Source: Rugalucina vietnamica (lineage: Eukaryota > Mollusca > Bivalvia > Lucinida > Lucinidae). From it: a stretch of DNA of 64,000 bases. Shown here piece after piece: positions 10,861 through 19,899 of this stretch. Position 1 is the stretch's first letter, and each line of letters starts with the position of its first letter. The translations under genes and the position numbers were made by a program. Under the pieces are notes generated by a model, which saw only the letters and a list, made by a program, of their open reading frames with translations, was not told the origin of the DNA and made no database searches. Where the stretch lies: positions 30,262,383 to 30,326,382 of the forward strand of contig OZ024879.1 in the NCBI GenBank assembly GCA_964017185.1, read 5' to 3'.

Positions 10861-11039
10861 AGGCCTTTAATTCCCTAGGCCTTTGCCTGAAGTGTTTTTT
10901 TTTTTCAATTCCCTAGGCCTTTGCCTGAAGCGTGTTCTTCAATATGGTGCTCTTCAGATACTCCTTAGAATGCATAAGCATAACCGAAAATCTACTTCTC
11001 GTGTAAATTTTTCGAAATTACAGTACAAAAGTCTGGCTT

Positions 11040-11170
11040 TTGTTGCCGGATTTTAAAGGGCTACTGATGAGGGTTCATTACCCGAAATTGCGCAATATAG
11101 TCCATACTTTCTCCCTTTGAATGTTTTTACTGCTTCCAAAGGATCAAACTTTTATATTTTATTTACTGAA
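11040..11170 (-). repeat. Dispersed repeat (GATCCTTTGGAAGCAGT family)
   Basis: In reverse it reads GATCCTTTGGAAGCAGTAAA, CATTCAAAGGGAG, then a CAATTTCGGGTAATGAACC block ending in CAGTAGCCCTTT. The family recurs at about 19085-19185, 46180-46275, 46695-46800 and 62905-63010. The rest of 10870-12700 holds a copy of the GTGCCTCCAGGCAAAGC repeat at 11190-11250 and otherwise AT-rich intronic sequence with no supported gene. Confidence 0.7.
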
Positions 11171-12704
11171 GTTTTTTTAAGAAATACATGGGTTGTGCCT
11201 CCAGGCAAAGCTTATTAACTACAAATTGAGCATCTGATTACTGTTGAACCTCTTAACACCATAGTAGAGAACAGCCTTAATAATTTCAATAAATTGTATA
11301 AGTTGGAAATAAAGATAAAACTTCATATTGGCATTTTAGCTCTCCTGTCCATTCAGATTATCAAAAAGAGATTGTAGTAAAATAAACATGCCATTATTTT
11401 ATCTACACCCGCTTGAACAATATAAACACATTTCACGTGAAAAAGGAAGAAAATGTTTGTCTTTGCCGTTGAGCTATCTATATTTCTTAATGTTCTCGCT
11501 AATTAAGACTTACAATAAGTTCAAGGTTAACTCATTTAAGCCATGTGTCCCTTTTATGGGACATAGGCAAACAGAGTAGCCCCAGATGGGACGCCGCGTT
11601 CTGAGGCTATTCTGTTTGCTTAGAGAATTTTCATCGAAAAATTGATTGAAATTTAAAAAAATCACTCCTTCCGCCCCTTAAAATGAAAGTGGACTCGTCC
11701 AATTGATAATAATGATGGGAGAATCCACACGTCAAATATGGGTTAAACCAGCAACACAAGAGTAACCCTGTTGCTGGTGTTGGTGGCAGGACTGGTGCAT
11801 ACTATTGCTCTGTTACCCACACCCAATTGTGCAAACACAATAAGGATGTTTAACGAGAAACTGCGAGAGCACATTAGACAGAGCTGCCAGCTTCTACTAT
11901 AAACCTTCACGGAATGCGATTTTTCAAGATTTCTATCTGATTGGATGATTTGAAGAAGGGACAAAAGCAAATCTCAACTCTCTCAGGGATCATTTCTGTC
12001 AGATTTATTATTCTTAGGGTGTTTGATTTCCTTGAAAATAAACCTTTACTTCACTGCAGAGAATCAGATAAGCATCATTTTATATTGTATGTTTTTAAAG
12101 AGCTTGGATTAATGTGATTAATATGTAAATAAATGTGTCAATTTTGCTTTATTTATAGAAATATTGACACATGAATAAATGTGAATTCAGTTACATGATG
12201 AAAAGTTCATATTCAATACTAGTATACAATTCAAGTTTTACCTAGGGCAGTGATCCAGATAATGTGGATAATTATAAAAGTTCTGTTTGGAATATTGTGT
12301 GGACGCCTGTATCTCATGTGCATTACTTTTGTTCTAGCATATTTCTTTTCACAACAGTAAAAAATTGTCAATTCTTTCATTGATTTGAAAGGTATTCTTA
12401 GACATCCAAAATAAAAAATCACTGCTTGTTTACCACTTGTTTTACTCTGCTAGGTGTAATACATCCAGCTGATTTGTAGTAATAATTTAATGAGTCTAGA
12501 ATGCCAGTCTGACCACAATGTTTAGATAAAGCCTCAATTGCCTTGCAGAAAATCAACCAATCAGAGCAATTTCTTGTAAAACAGCATGCCGAATACCTCA
12601 TAGTTCTGTCTCATAAGCTACTTGGGAACTGTTATAGTTATACCAACTTCTTTCACAAAATATAAACTTCTTTTCTTCTAATTAAGATTTGTATTTATTT
12701 GTAG

Positions 12705-12973
12705 GAAGACTCAAAAGAGGTTTTTACATGTGCCGCTTCTGTCAAAAAATAGTCCCATCTCCATCAGTGCTTGCTAAGCATGAGAGGATTCATACAGGAG
12801 AGAAACCTTACAGTTGTGAGATCTGTGGGAAAAGATTCAGTGATCCGTCGTCATGGAGACGTCACAAAAGAGTGCATACTGGGGAGACACCTTATAAATG
12901 TGAAATTTGCTTAAAAGGGTTTAAACGAACTAGGGATTTGCAGAACCACATCAGACAACATACTTCTTATTAA
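12705..12973 (+). CDS. C2H2 zinc-finger 3'-terminal exon C (three fingers)
   Basis: The acceptor is TTTATTTGTAG (AG 12703-12704), again with two bases before the first codon (phase 1). The exon encodes 88 residues ending TAA. Fingers: CRFCQKIVPSPSVLAKHERIH (Val replaces the core Phe, as a changed core residue also does in exon A), [21 protein letters not shown] and CEICLKGFKRTRDLQNHIRQH. The second linker is TGETP rather than TGEKP. It is the closest relative of exon B, sharing a near-identical middle finger with different recognition residues in fingers 1 and 3. The role is inferred as DNA-binding specificity for a longer protein made by splicing. Confidence 0.88.
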
Positions 12974-12984
12974 AGAAATGTGAA

Positions 12985-13080
12985 TGTGACTTAATGTGAA
13001 CAATATTCACAAGGAAAGATAGTTTGCAACGACACATGATGACGCATATTAGCACAATGGATAGCATTACTCAATGATGT
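12985..13080 (+). pseudogene. Decayed zinc-finger half after exon C
   Basis: TTCACAAGGAAAGATAGTTT encodes FTRKDSL and continues QRHMMTH, the second half of a C2H2 finger, followed by ISTMDSITQ and a stop. The upstream cysteine half is only recognisable as TGTGAATGTGACT and is out of frame. It probably reflects an older duplicated exon. Confidence 0.65.
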
Positions 13081-13365
13081 GAAATATTAATCAACATATT
13101 TACTTTGCCATGAATACCTCTGTCTTAGAGATTTCAAACGGATCAGACACAAACTTAACTATACAACCGCAAAAAAGAAGAGAAAAAAAAAAGACATTCT
13201 GACATAACAAGTCTTTATGACATATATTCGAACGCATTATTTAATGTTTTAATGTCACTAAAACCAACTACTTACAAAACATTTGATGTGGTGATATAAC
13301 GAATAAAGTGTAGGACGAATTGTGATACTTGTAACACAAGGATACAATGATGTCGTCATTACGAG

Positions 13366-13580
13366 AACACACCCATGCAATATTTTGAAATTTTAGAATT
13401 GTAAAAAATTAAAATTGCAGTGGAAAATGTTAAATATTTTTCATATACTAGCACAAAACATAAATTGTGGGTACACGTTAGGACAGCATCGCCGAGGCCA
13501 CTCTAACGAGTACCACAGTCTATGTTTAGGTGCGAAATTAGAAAAAAGGTATGCACCCGTAAACCACATTTTTCCATTAA
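13366..13580. mobile_element. Foldback repeat (GTGGGTAC... family), copy 2
   Basis: ACAAAACATAAATTGTGGGT at about 13450 and the reversed arm CTAACGAGTACCACAGTCTA near 13503 enclose a GCATCGCCGAGGC core. CCCATGCAATAT marks the left end, as in the copy overlapping exon B. Confidence 0.7.
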
Positions 13581-13823
13581 AACACTTGTGAAAATTTGAA
13601 ATAGATCGGATGTCAACTTAAAGGATCTCAGTTTTAATATTTATTTATAAGCCAGTAAGAATGTCAACAAATTTTTACCCAGCCTTCATACAATGCTTTA
13701 TCCCCGTGTCTGTTAAAGATTTAGTTCTTTAAATCACCATGTACATTTGATTTTGACTTTCTTTGACCACCGGGTTCAATGTACTCTTTCATTCCAGCTG
13801 ATATTGTTTCTGCTTTCTTACAG

Positions 13824-14038
13824 GCCAACGAATATCTGATAACCATTGCTGTAACGTTTGCGGAATGATGTTTTCAAACCTATCAAGACTAAAGAGACAC
13901 GATATTATACATACTGGAGAGAAACCCTACAGTTGTGTGACTTGTTCTAGAATATTCAATAGGAAGGAAAATTTGCGACGACATCAGTTAATTCATGTGG
14001 ACAAAGCGTGTTTGATTCCCAGTAACGATTCCCAGTAA
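13824..14038 (+). CDS. C2H2 zinc-finger 3'-terminal exon D (two fingers)
   Basis: The acceptor is GCTTTCTTACAG (AG 13822-13823); two bases precede the first codon (phase 1). The exon encodes 70 residues. Fingers are CNVCGMMFSNLSRLKRHDIIH and CVTCSRIFNRKENLRRHQLIH, joined by TGEKP. The tail runs into a 13-bp direct repeat and stops at TAA 14036-14038 inside its second unit. There is no in-frame ATG, so a search for ATG-started ORFs misses it. It is intact and follows the same rules as its neighbours. Confidence 0.85.
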
Positions 14039-14064
14039 CGATTCCCAGTAACGATTCCCAGTTA
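14015..14064 (+). repeat. 13-bp tandem repeat containing the exon D stop
   Basis: GATTCCCAGTAAC is repeated about four times. In the exon D frame the second unit reads through to CAG TAA, which ends the protein. Confidence 0.85.
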
Positions 14065-14376
14065 TGTTAGTATTACTTGCAAAACCTCAGTGATGTGATT
14101 TGGGTCAAATGTCTAAGGTGTCGCGAAAAAAAAACAATATCACCATTCCTCTGTAGTTTGAAGTTTATAGCATTTGAAGTTTTTTGTTACCCAGGGACAC
14201 CCACCAATTTATATACATTTTTGCAAGTCCATTTTTATTTGAGGGAGCTTGGAAATAAACAAAAAGTCAAGTTGGTTTCAATCACTGATATTGAACAAAA
14301 AGTTTCAATAGAATTTTTATGATCATGAGTATAAATTTGCCCTTTAAATACATAAACTGTATAAACGCAGATAGGA

Positions 14377-14452
14377 AACATGCATTACGAAAACTTGACC
14401 ATGCATATTAAGAGAATTTTAAACAGAAAAAAAAACATTTTCATTGAAATAA

Positions 14453-14510
<58 letters not shown>

Positions 14511-14600
14511 AAAAATAGATAATTCAATATTTATGTTCAAATCATTGATTGTATATCCCAGTTTGTTGTATAAAAGTAGGGTATAAGGGTTAGACATGAC
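14377..14600. repeat. Foldback repeat remnant with a poly-A tract
   Basis: CATTACGAAAACTTGACCAT at 14382 matches the left end of the foldback family, and CAGTTTGTTGTATAAAAGTAG at about 14560 matches its right part. The centre is replaced by a run of about 52 A (14452-14503). Apparent proteins here are low-complexity artefacts. Confidence 0.65.
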
Positions 14601-14814
14601 TCGGACGTGTTTTCTGAATGCATCATTTGAAAACGTAATAAGGGGTACAATATTTAAAATGGCAAAGAAAGCAATGTTTGTTTTTTTTTTATATTGTTTT
14701 ATTTGTAATCGAAGTGTTCTGCCTCTTCTTAACTTTAAATGTTCAGTCATAGATATTAAATGCCCGCAATAAGTAAAGGTCATGAATTGCATTTACTTAT
14801 ATTCCAATATAATA

Positions 14815-14975
14815 TGAGCCGCAACGCAAGAAAACCGGTCTTCAAGGTTTCCGACCCTGTCCGACACAAATCGGTCTGTGCAGTCACAGAAGGTGGCTAG
14901 AAGCTTGAAATATTGGATTGAAGAAGAGAAATTGTACTATTCGTGTAGCGAAAACAAAGGCAAGAGTCAAGTGGC
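14815..14975. mobile_element. Palindromic MITE (GAGCCG family), half copy 2
   Basis: TGAGCCGCAACGCAAGAAAACCGG starts a copy that runs through the GTCCGACACAAA and GTCACAGAAG blocks to GCGAAAACAAAGGC and then stops before the hairpin. Confidence 0.7.
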
Positions 14976-15312
14976 CAAGCTCGTTTAAAACAATTATTAA
15001 TGTATATTTTTGTAAATTCGTTTGAAAGTTATTTTGATCTGGATCATCTACAGATCCGTTATGGCTGCAACCAGTGTATAATATGTATATATTTTTATTT
15101 CAACTTACTGTGAGGCCTACAATATGAGCTTGTAGTATACCCAGGCCCCGTTGTTTGTTCAAAAACAATGTCGCGACTGCATGCGGTAGTAGTAAAGTGC
15201 AGGCTTTTAACGTCATCCTGGGCCGAGCGGACATAATCCATATCTCCACCTCAAGGACGTGCGACTGCATGCATAAAATAGCAGTCTATTTTGTAGTACA
15301 TAGTGACAGTAA

Positions 15313-15530
15313 TGAGCCCAGTCGCGAGAAAACCGGTATTCGGGGTTTCTGATCAGGTCCGACGTAAACCAGCCTGTACAGTCACAGAAACAGACTAAAA
15401 GCTTTAAATTTCGGATTTAAGAAGAAGAGAAATTGCACTATCCTTGTAGCGAAAACAAAGGCGCTGATCAGCTTCGCAGTTTGCGCCTTTGTTTTCGCAT
15501 ATGCAAAATCCGGTTTTCTCACGATGCGCT
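15313..15530. mobile_element. Palindromic MITE (GAGCCG family), copy 3
   Basis: The element runs from TGAGCCCAGTCGCGAGAAAAC to TTTTCTCACGATGCGCT, with the CTGATCAGCTTCGCAG centre. The duplicated region upstream of exon G (about 19370-19380) lacks it: there GTACATAGTG runs straight into TAATTG, so the insertion post-dates the duplication that produced exons E and G. Confidence 0.85.
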
Positions 15531-15564
15531 GTGTAATTGCTAACGTAGCCTTTCTCTATTTCAG

Positions 15565-15851
15565 AGTCTGTAGTGACCAAGGTGGGTGGAGTAACGTGTG
15601 AAATGTTCCAATGTCTAAAATGTATGAAGAAATTCGACAACCGGTATAAGATAAAGAGGCACGTGTCAATACATGCTAAAGATTTCATCCGCTGGCCATG
15701 TTTCCGATGTGGAAAGACATACAGCACAGATAGGGGGTTGACAGATCATAAATGTGAAGGAAAAAGTAATGAAAAAAAAATACATAAGAATCCCCCAATA
15801 ATTGATGTTATATATTATGATAATCATTGGCATGGCACGGTCCCTACATGA
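15565..15851 (+). CDS. Zinc-finger 3'-terminal exon E, shortened relative to exon G
   Basis: The acceptor CTCTATTTCAG ends at 15564; two bases precede the first codon (phase 1). The exon encodes 94 residues. Finger 1 is CLKCMKKFDNRYKIKRHVSIH. A second, short CxxC...HxC unit follows (CFRCGKTYSTDRGLTDHKC). The exon matches exon G until the GKSNEKK region, then keeps an open but altered tail ending TGA at 15849-15851, and it lacks the third short finger and the WCxxC module of exon G. Introns upstream of E and G also match, so they are recent duplicates. Probably expressed-competent, but possibly decaying. Confidence 0.75.
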
Positions 15852-15929
15852 TTGATAAATTGCTGATTCCTTTGGGTCGTTAAACTTTGTTAGTTTTGAT
15901 TTTGGCGGATGATCTTTATAATGTACATA

Positions 15930-16937
15930 CGAGGGTTGTCCCAAAAGTTCCATTACACTCACTGTTTTGCCACAATAGCATTAAGTCAGAGCTTACAACA
16001 CTTATGATCACCAAGTACTATATCTAAGGACTTTGGGGGCAAATTTTCGTACTGCTACGTGCATTTGTTAAAATGCAGTGGAGGTTTGATCCCTTGTTCT
16101 CCTACTTCAACGGAGCAGGTCTAATGACGTTGTCGTTAATTTTGATTTTTCCCTGCCGTTTGGATAAATACACTACAAACAAACAAATCTATTTCAAAAT
16201 TAGATTTATATTTAGCTAAACGATACTGTAGTATATATTTGGAAATCTGAGTAAAATATTTATAACCAAATCGTCAAAATAATGTAATAAAGATCATACA
16301 TGCAAAATAAGAATAATTAACCAAATGCTATCCACTGTTAACTACTGCCCATGTTTCATTAGGTCAAGTAATATTACTGTTAGCTGATATATCGTTTTAA
16401 AAGTAGGTGCTGTGTTATAGTATTGAAGCCACCAACTAATATCAAGCTGAACATTTGCTTGGTTTCCATTAAAGAACTTATTTTAAATGTTTAAATATAA
16501 CGACCCTGTTTGTTAGCTCCGCATGTTTTTGCCGACGTTGTATTTTTGTCGTCGAATTTTTATAGGTAAGATTCTTTATTTGTCTCCCAAACTATCAAAA
16601 ATTCCTCAAATTTCATAAAATTATCACTAAATGATGATCATAGAATAGTAGTTAGGCTGGTATATTTTCTAAGTTATCATATAATACCAATGTTGATTTA
16701 GCAGACTGCGAAAAATAGAAATATAGAAAATATTTTGCATTATTTGACTTGCTCCGGTCATGCCTACTTATGGTAACCAAGGTAACTGTAGCAGTGAGGT
16801 CATTGAAGTGAGTATCATTTTGTACAGTAAAATAAGTTCCAATATGGCCAATTATTCTGCATGAGTTACTATTGTTGGTTCCTGCTATGCGTTCAGAGTA
16901 AAATGTATTTGTAACGGGACTTTTGGGACAAGCCACG
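15930..16937. mobile_element. Non-autonomous mariner-type element, 1.0 kb
   Basis: Left end CGAGGGTTGTCCCAAAAGTT and right end ACTTTTGGGACAAGCCACG are inverted repeats of about 28 bp, and each is flanked by TA (15928-15929 and 16938-16939). The terminal text resembles mariner ITRs, and TA is the known target of the superfamily. No transposase ORF is present; the inside is AT-rich, and frames seen in it are short. It sits in the intron between exons E and F. Confidence 0.75.
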
Positions 16938-17093
16938 TAAAACTAACAAAAAACAATGTGTGAATGTAATGAAAACTAATAAGTATGACACTTCTATATG
17001 TACATTTTGCAAGAACTTACGATTATTGCCTTTGAATACACTTAAATATGCTAGCGATCTACCGCTATTCTAACAAACACCTATCTGTTCTAG

Positions 17094-17362
17094 GATCAAG
17101 GGTTACCGGTGTTTATAGATGTAATTTCTGTGGGAAAATGTTTCCCGACCTTTTTCAAGTTAAGAGACACGAGAGAACACATACTGGAGAGAAACCGTAC
17201 AGCTGTGACTGTGGGGCGAAGTTTAGTGATCGATCATCAGCCAGGAGACACGTGGCTACACATACTGTGGGACTGTCACTAGAGTGTAAACTGTGTTTGA
17301 CATTGTGTGAAACTAATTATAATCTACAAAATCATCTTATAGGACATATGAATGGTTTGTAA
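17094..17362 (+). CDS. C2H2 zinc-finger 3'-terminal exon F (three fingers, one with CxC)
   Basis: The acceptor is CTGTTCTAG (AG 17092-17093) with two bases before the first codon (phase 1). The exon encodes 88 residues ending TAA. Finger 1 is [21 protein letters not shown]. Finger 2 reads [22 protein letters not shown]: a single residue separates the two zinc cysteines instead of two, as if one codon were lost. Finger 3 is [21 protein letters not shown], preceded by a non-standard linker (TVGLSLE). Folding of finger 2 is doubtful. Otherwise the exon is intact, and it shares SDxSSxRRH with exons B and C. Confidence 0.85.
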
Positions 17363-17524
17363 TTAATTGCGTGGGTGTTATTTAAGTGCGCATATAGTTC
17401 AATGTGATTTTTATTAGATCACTACATGACAAATACGTGTAGAGTTTGTGAACGTATTTAGATGGTTCAGATCAAAGTATAGTTTGAGTGTATATAATGT
17501 GTGAATCACTGATGATCCGTCACG

Positions 17525-17790
17525 CTAATACCCCCATGCAATGTATACCCCTTTATACGTCACTTTTATAGAGAAAAAACTGGGGTTAACACGGGTATAC
17601 CTATTTTCCATATTTTGGATGCAAAACATAGATTGTGCGTACTCGTTAGAATTCCATATTCAATAACATTTTTTAAATATTTTTCTAACGAGTACCCACA
17701 ATCTATGTTTTGAATCAAAATAAAATAGGTATACCAGTTTTTCTAAATTAAGGCAGTGTTTGAGGGAGTATACATTTCACAGACATGTTG
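17525..17790. mobile_element. Foldback repeat (GTGGGTAC... family), copy 3
   Basis: ACATAGATTGTGCGTACTCG near 17627 faces TAACGAGTACCCACAATCTA near 17690. ACGGGTATACC and GGGAGTATACATTTCACAGA flank it. The central GC core is replaced by AT-rich sequence. Confidence 0.75.
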
Positions 17791-17817
17791 TCCTGATGAA
17801 AAGAAATTTGATCGCTC

Positions 17818-18006
17818 ATGGATGTCACGGAAAGCAAGGAAAATGAATTGTTCGAGAATTGGTGTTACAAATTACGTTATTGGTGCAGCCAATGCTCAAG
17901 AGGTATAAACAGATTTTCTGAGCCGAATCCAATAGTTTATGTTTGTGGGCGGCCAGTAGCGCTGAAGAATGACTTGTCAAAGTTTGAAAATCAGGGGAAG
18001 AAATGA
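17818..18006 (+). pseudogene. Remnant of an exon G-like C-terminal module
   Basis: The open frame contains YWCSQCSRGINRFS and, later, PVALKND. This lines up with YWCEYCSKGVIGIS and PVSLKKT at the end of exon G, but the second CxxC is reduced to a single Cys, and all the finger-coding sequence is absent upstream, where a foldback repeat lies. It is best read as the 3' end of a lost exon. It could be translated only if a new splice site is used. Confidence 0.55.
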
Positions 18007-18439
18007 TGCAAAATTGTGTTTAATGTTTGTGGTTAGTTGGATTGTAAAACATATGTAGACAGTGTCAATATATGAATCAACACGAAAAGTAAAACTTTGA
18101 CGTTCATTTAGAGATTTCATTAAGCATGTGTATGAAAGTTTATAAGCATCTGTTAATTACTTGTTTTGACAGTTTTGTGTCTAGTGGCATGTAACATTAA
18201 AAATTGTTGGTTGACGCCTTTGTGTGTTAGCTTATTAGCAAGATATACTATTATAAATGAAAACTGTACGCACTCTTTTAAGTTTCATTCTGTTTACGTT
18301 AGATATTTTAGCATTAACACATCGTACTATAAACACTGTTCACAATCTTCAGTATATAGACTAGCGTTTGACCTTTAAAACTTTTACTTGTAAGTGAATA
18401 TAATGATTTATCACATACTTAGACCTGTATTTCCAGCGA

Positions 18440-18865
18440 TAACCTCAAGTTTGTATACATGTATGTGATAATGTGTTTCCCACCCTCTGGTTATCAACAC
18501 AGGCGGGCGGGCTGATAACCGGAAATCATGCATTTTGAATGGAGAGAGGTTATCATGCCCGAATGCTACGTTGTCGCGCGACGAAATATGTGACGTCAAG
18601 TGAAATGACGTTACACTATTTTATTGGCGCCATTTTCTTTTTCTACACAGAAATCGAAAGTTTTTCGCATTTCTAGATTAAAAAGTCATTGAATAGACGA
18701 TTTTGAAGATGTGATAAACAGATTAAAACATGGGCATTTTGGTCATCGCCCTTAGTACCAACCCTCGACCATTACAAGCCCTCGAGCTAAAGCTCTCGGG
18801 CTTCATAATGGAGCCTCGGGATGATACTGCGGGCGATAACCAAACTGTCCACTGATGTGATAATC
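18440..18865. other. CpG-bearing segment with GGTTATC motifs, CRE and E2F-like sites
   Basis: GGTTATCA and TGATAACC flank GGCGGGCGG near 18490, and GGGCGATAACC closes the segment near 18835. Inside are TGTCGCGCGACGA, TGACGTCA (about 18593) and TTGGCGCCATTTTC (about 18625). The ends look roughly inverted, so it may be a MITE; alternatively a promoter-like region. No coding frame is supported. Confidence 0.4.
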
Positions 18866-19401
18866 TCTAAGTATAAATGTAATTTTAGTCCGTCGTGGAT
18901 ATGAACATCCAGAATGTACTTAATTTCAAATTCATATCTTTCATAGTCTCTCATAGCTCTCTAGTAGCGCCTCTTGTATATAGTTTGTTATCTTTTAGTG
19001 TTCCGATGATGTTTTATGCATATTGTATTGTACGTTTTACTTTCTGTTGAGGTGAGACTTAATAAGATATGTATTAAATAAAATATACAAGTTTGATCCT
19101 TTGGAAGCAGTGAGAACGTTCAAAGGGACGTACTATGGGCCATATTGCGCACTTTCCGGTACTGATCCCTCATCAGTGACCCTTTATGAAACCAGCAACG
19201 ATAGCCAATTACGTGGAAAATATGTATTATATTTTTATCTAAACTTAGCTGTGAGGCCTACAATATGAGCTCGTAGTATACCCAAGCCCCGTTGTTTGTT
19301 CAACAACAATTTCGCGACTGCATGCATAAAATAGCTGTCTATTTTATAGTCTATTTTATAGTACATAGTGTAATTGTTAACGTAATATTTCTCTTTTTCA
19401 G

Positions 19402-19895
19402 AGTCTGTAGTGTCCAAGGTTGGTGGAGTAACGTGTGAAATGTTCCAATGTCTAAAATGTATGAAGCAATTCGACAACCGGTATAAGATAAAGAGACACG
19501 TGTCAATACATGCTAAAGTTTTCATCCGCTGGCCATGTTTCCGTTGTGGCAAGGTATACAGCACAGAGAGGGGGTTGACAGCTCATAAATGCGATGGAAA
19601 AAGTAAATGGTCATGTGTCCACTGTGGAAAGACATACAATACAAAGAAGGGTTTGGCAGCTCATAAGTGCGATGGAAAAAGTAAAGAAAAAAGCAAAGAT
19701 TATCCAAGACTTGATGCTACACATTATGAGAAGACGTATCCTTACTGGTGCGAATATTGCTCAAAGGGTGTCATTGGAATTTCGGACTCGAGAAACGTTG
19801 AAGTAAAATGTAATAATTGTTATCAGCCCGTATCTCTAAAGAAAACAATGCCAAAGCCAAAGCGAGGAAAACAGAAAAAGACACAAAAAGATTAA
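19402..19895 (+). CDS. Zinc-finger 3'-terminal exon G with a C-terminal CxxC-CxxC module
   Basis: The acceptor is CTCTTTTTCAG (AG 19400-19401); two bases precede the first codon (phase 1). The exon encodes 163 residues, the longest of the array. Order: one C2H2 finger (CLKCMKQFDNRYKIKRHVSIH); two short CxxC-X12-HxC units (CFRCGKVYSTERGLTAHKC and CVHCGKTYNTKKGLAAHKC) that are tandem duplicates ending KCDGKSK; then YWCEYCSKGVIGIS with KCNNCYQPVSLKK, a possible CxxC/CxxC zinc ribbon; then a lysine-rich tail that could act as a nuclear localisation signal. Exon E is a truncated sister. Zinc binding by the last module is inference. Confidence 0.85.
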
Positions 19896-19899
19896 AAAA

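Noticed and set aside
14450..14505. CRISPR or phage-like signal
   Set aside because: No direct repeats with unique spacers exist anywhere; the regular arrays here are eukaryotic satellites and microsatellites.
14385..14792. 135-residue minus-strand protein
   Set aside because: Its core is a poly-Phe run encoded by the poly-A tract of a repeat.
16652..16936. 94-residue minus-strand frame as mariner transposase
   Set aside because: It has no DDE/D motif and the whole element is only 1.0 kb with no long frame.
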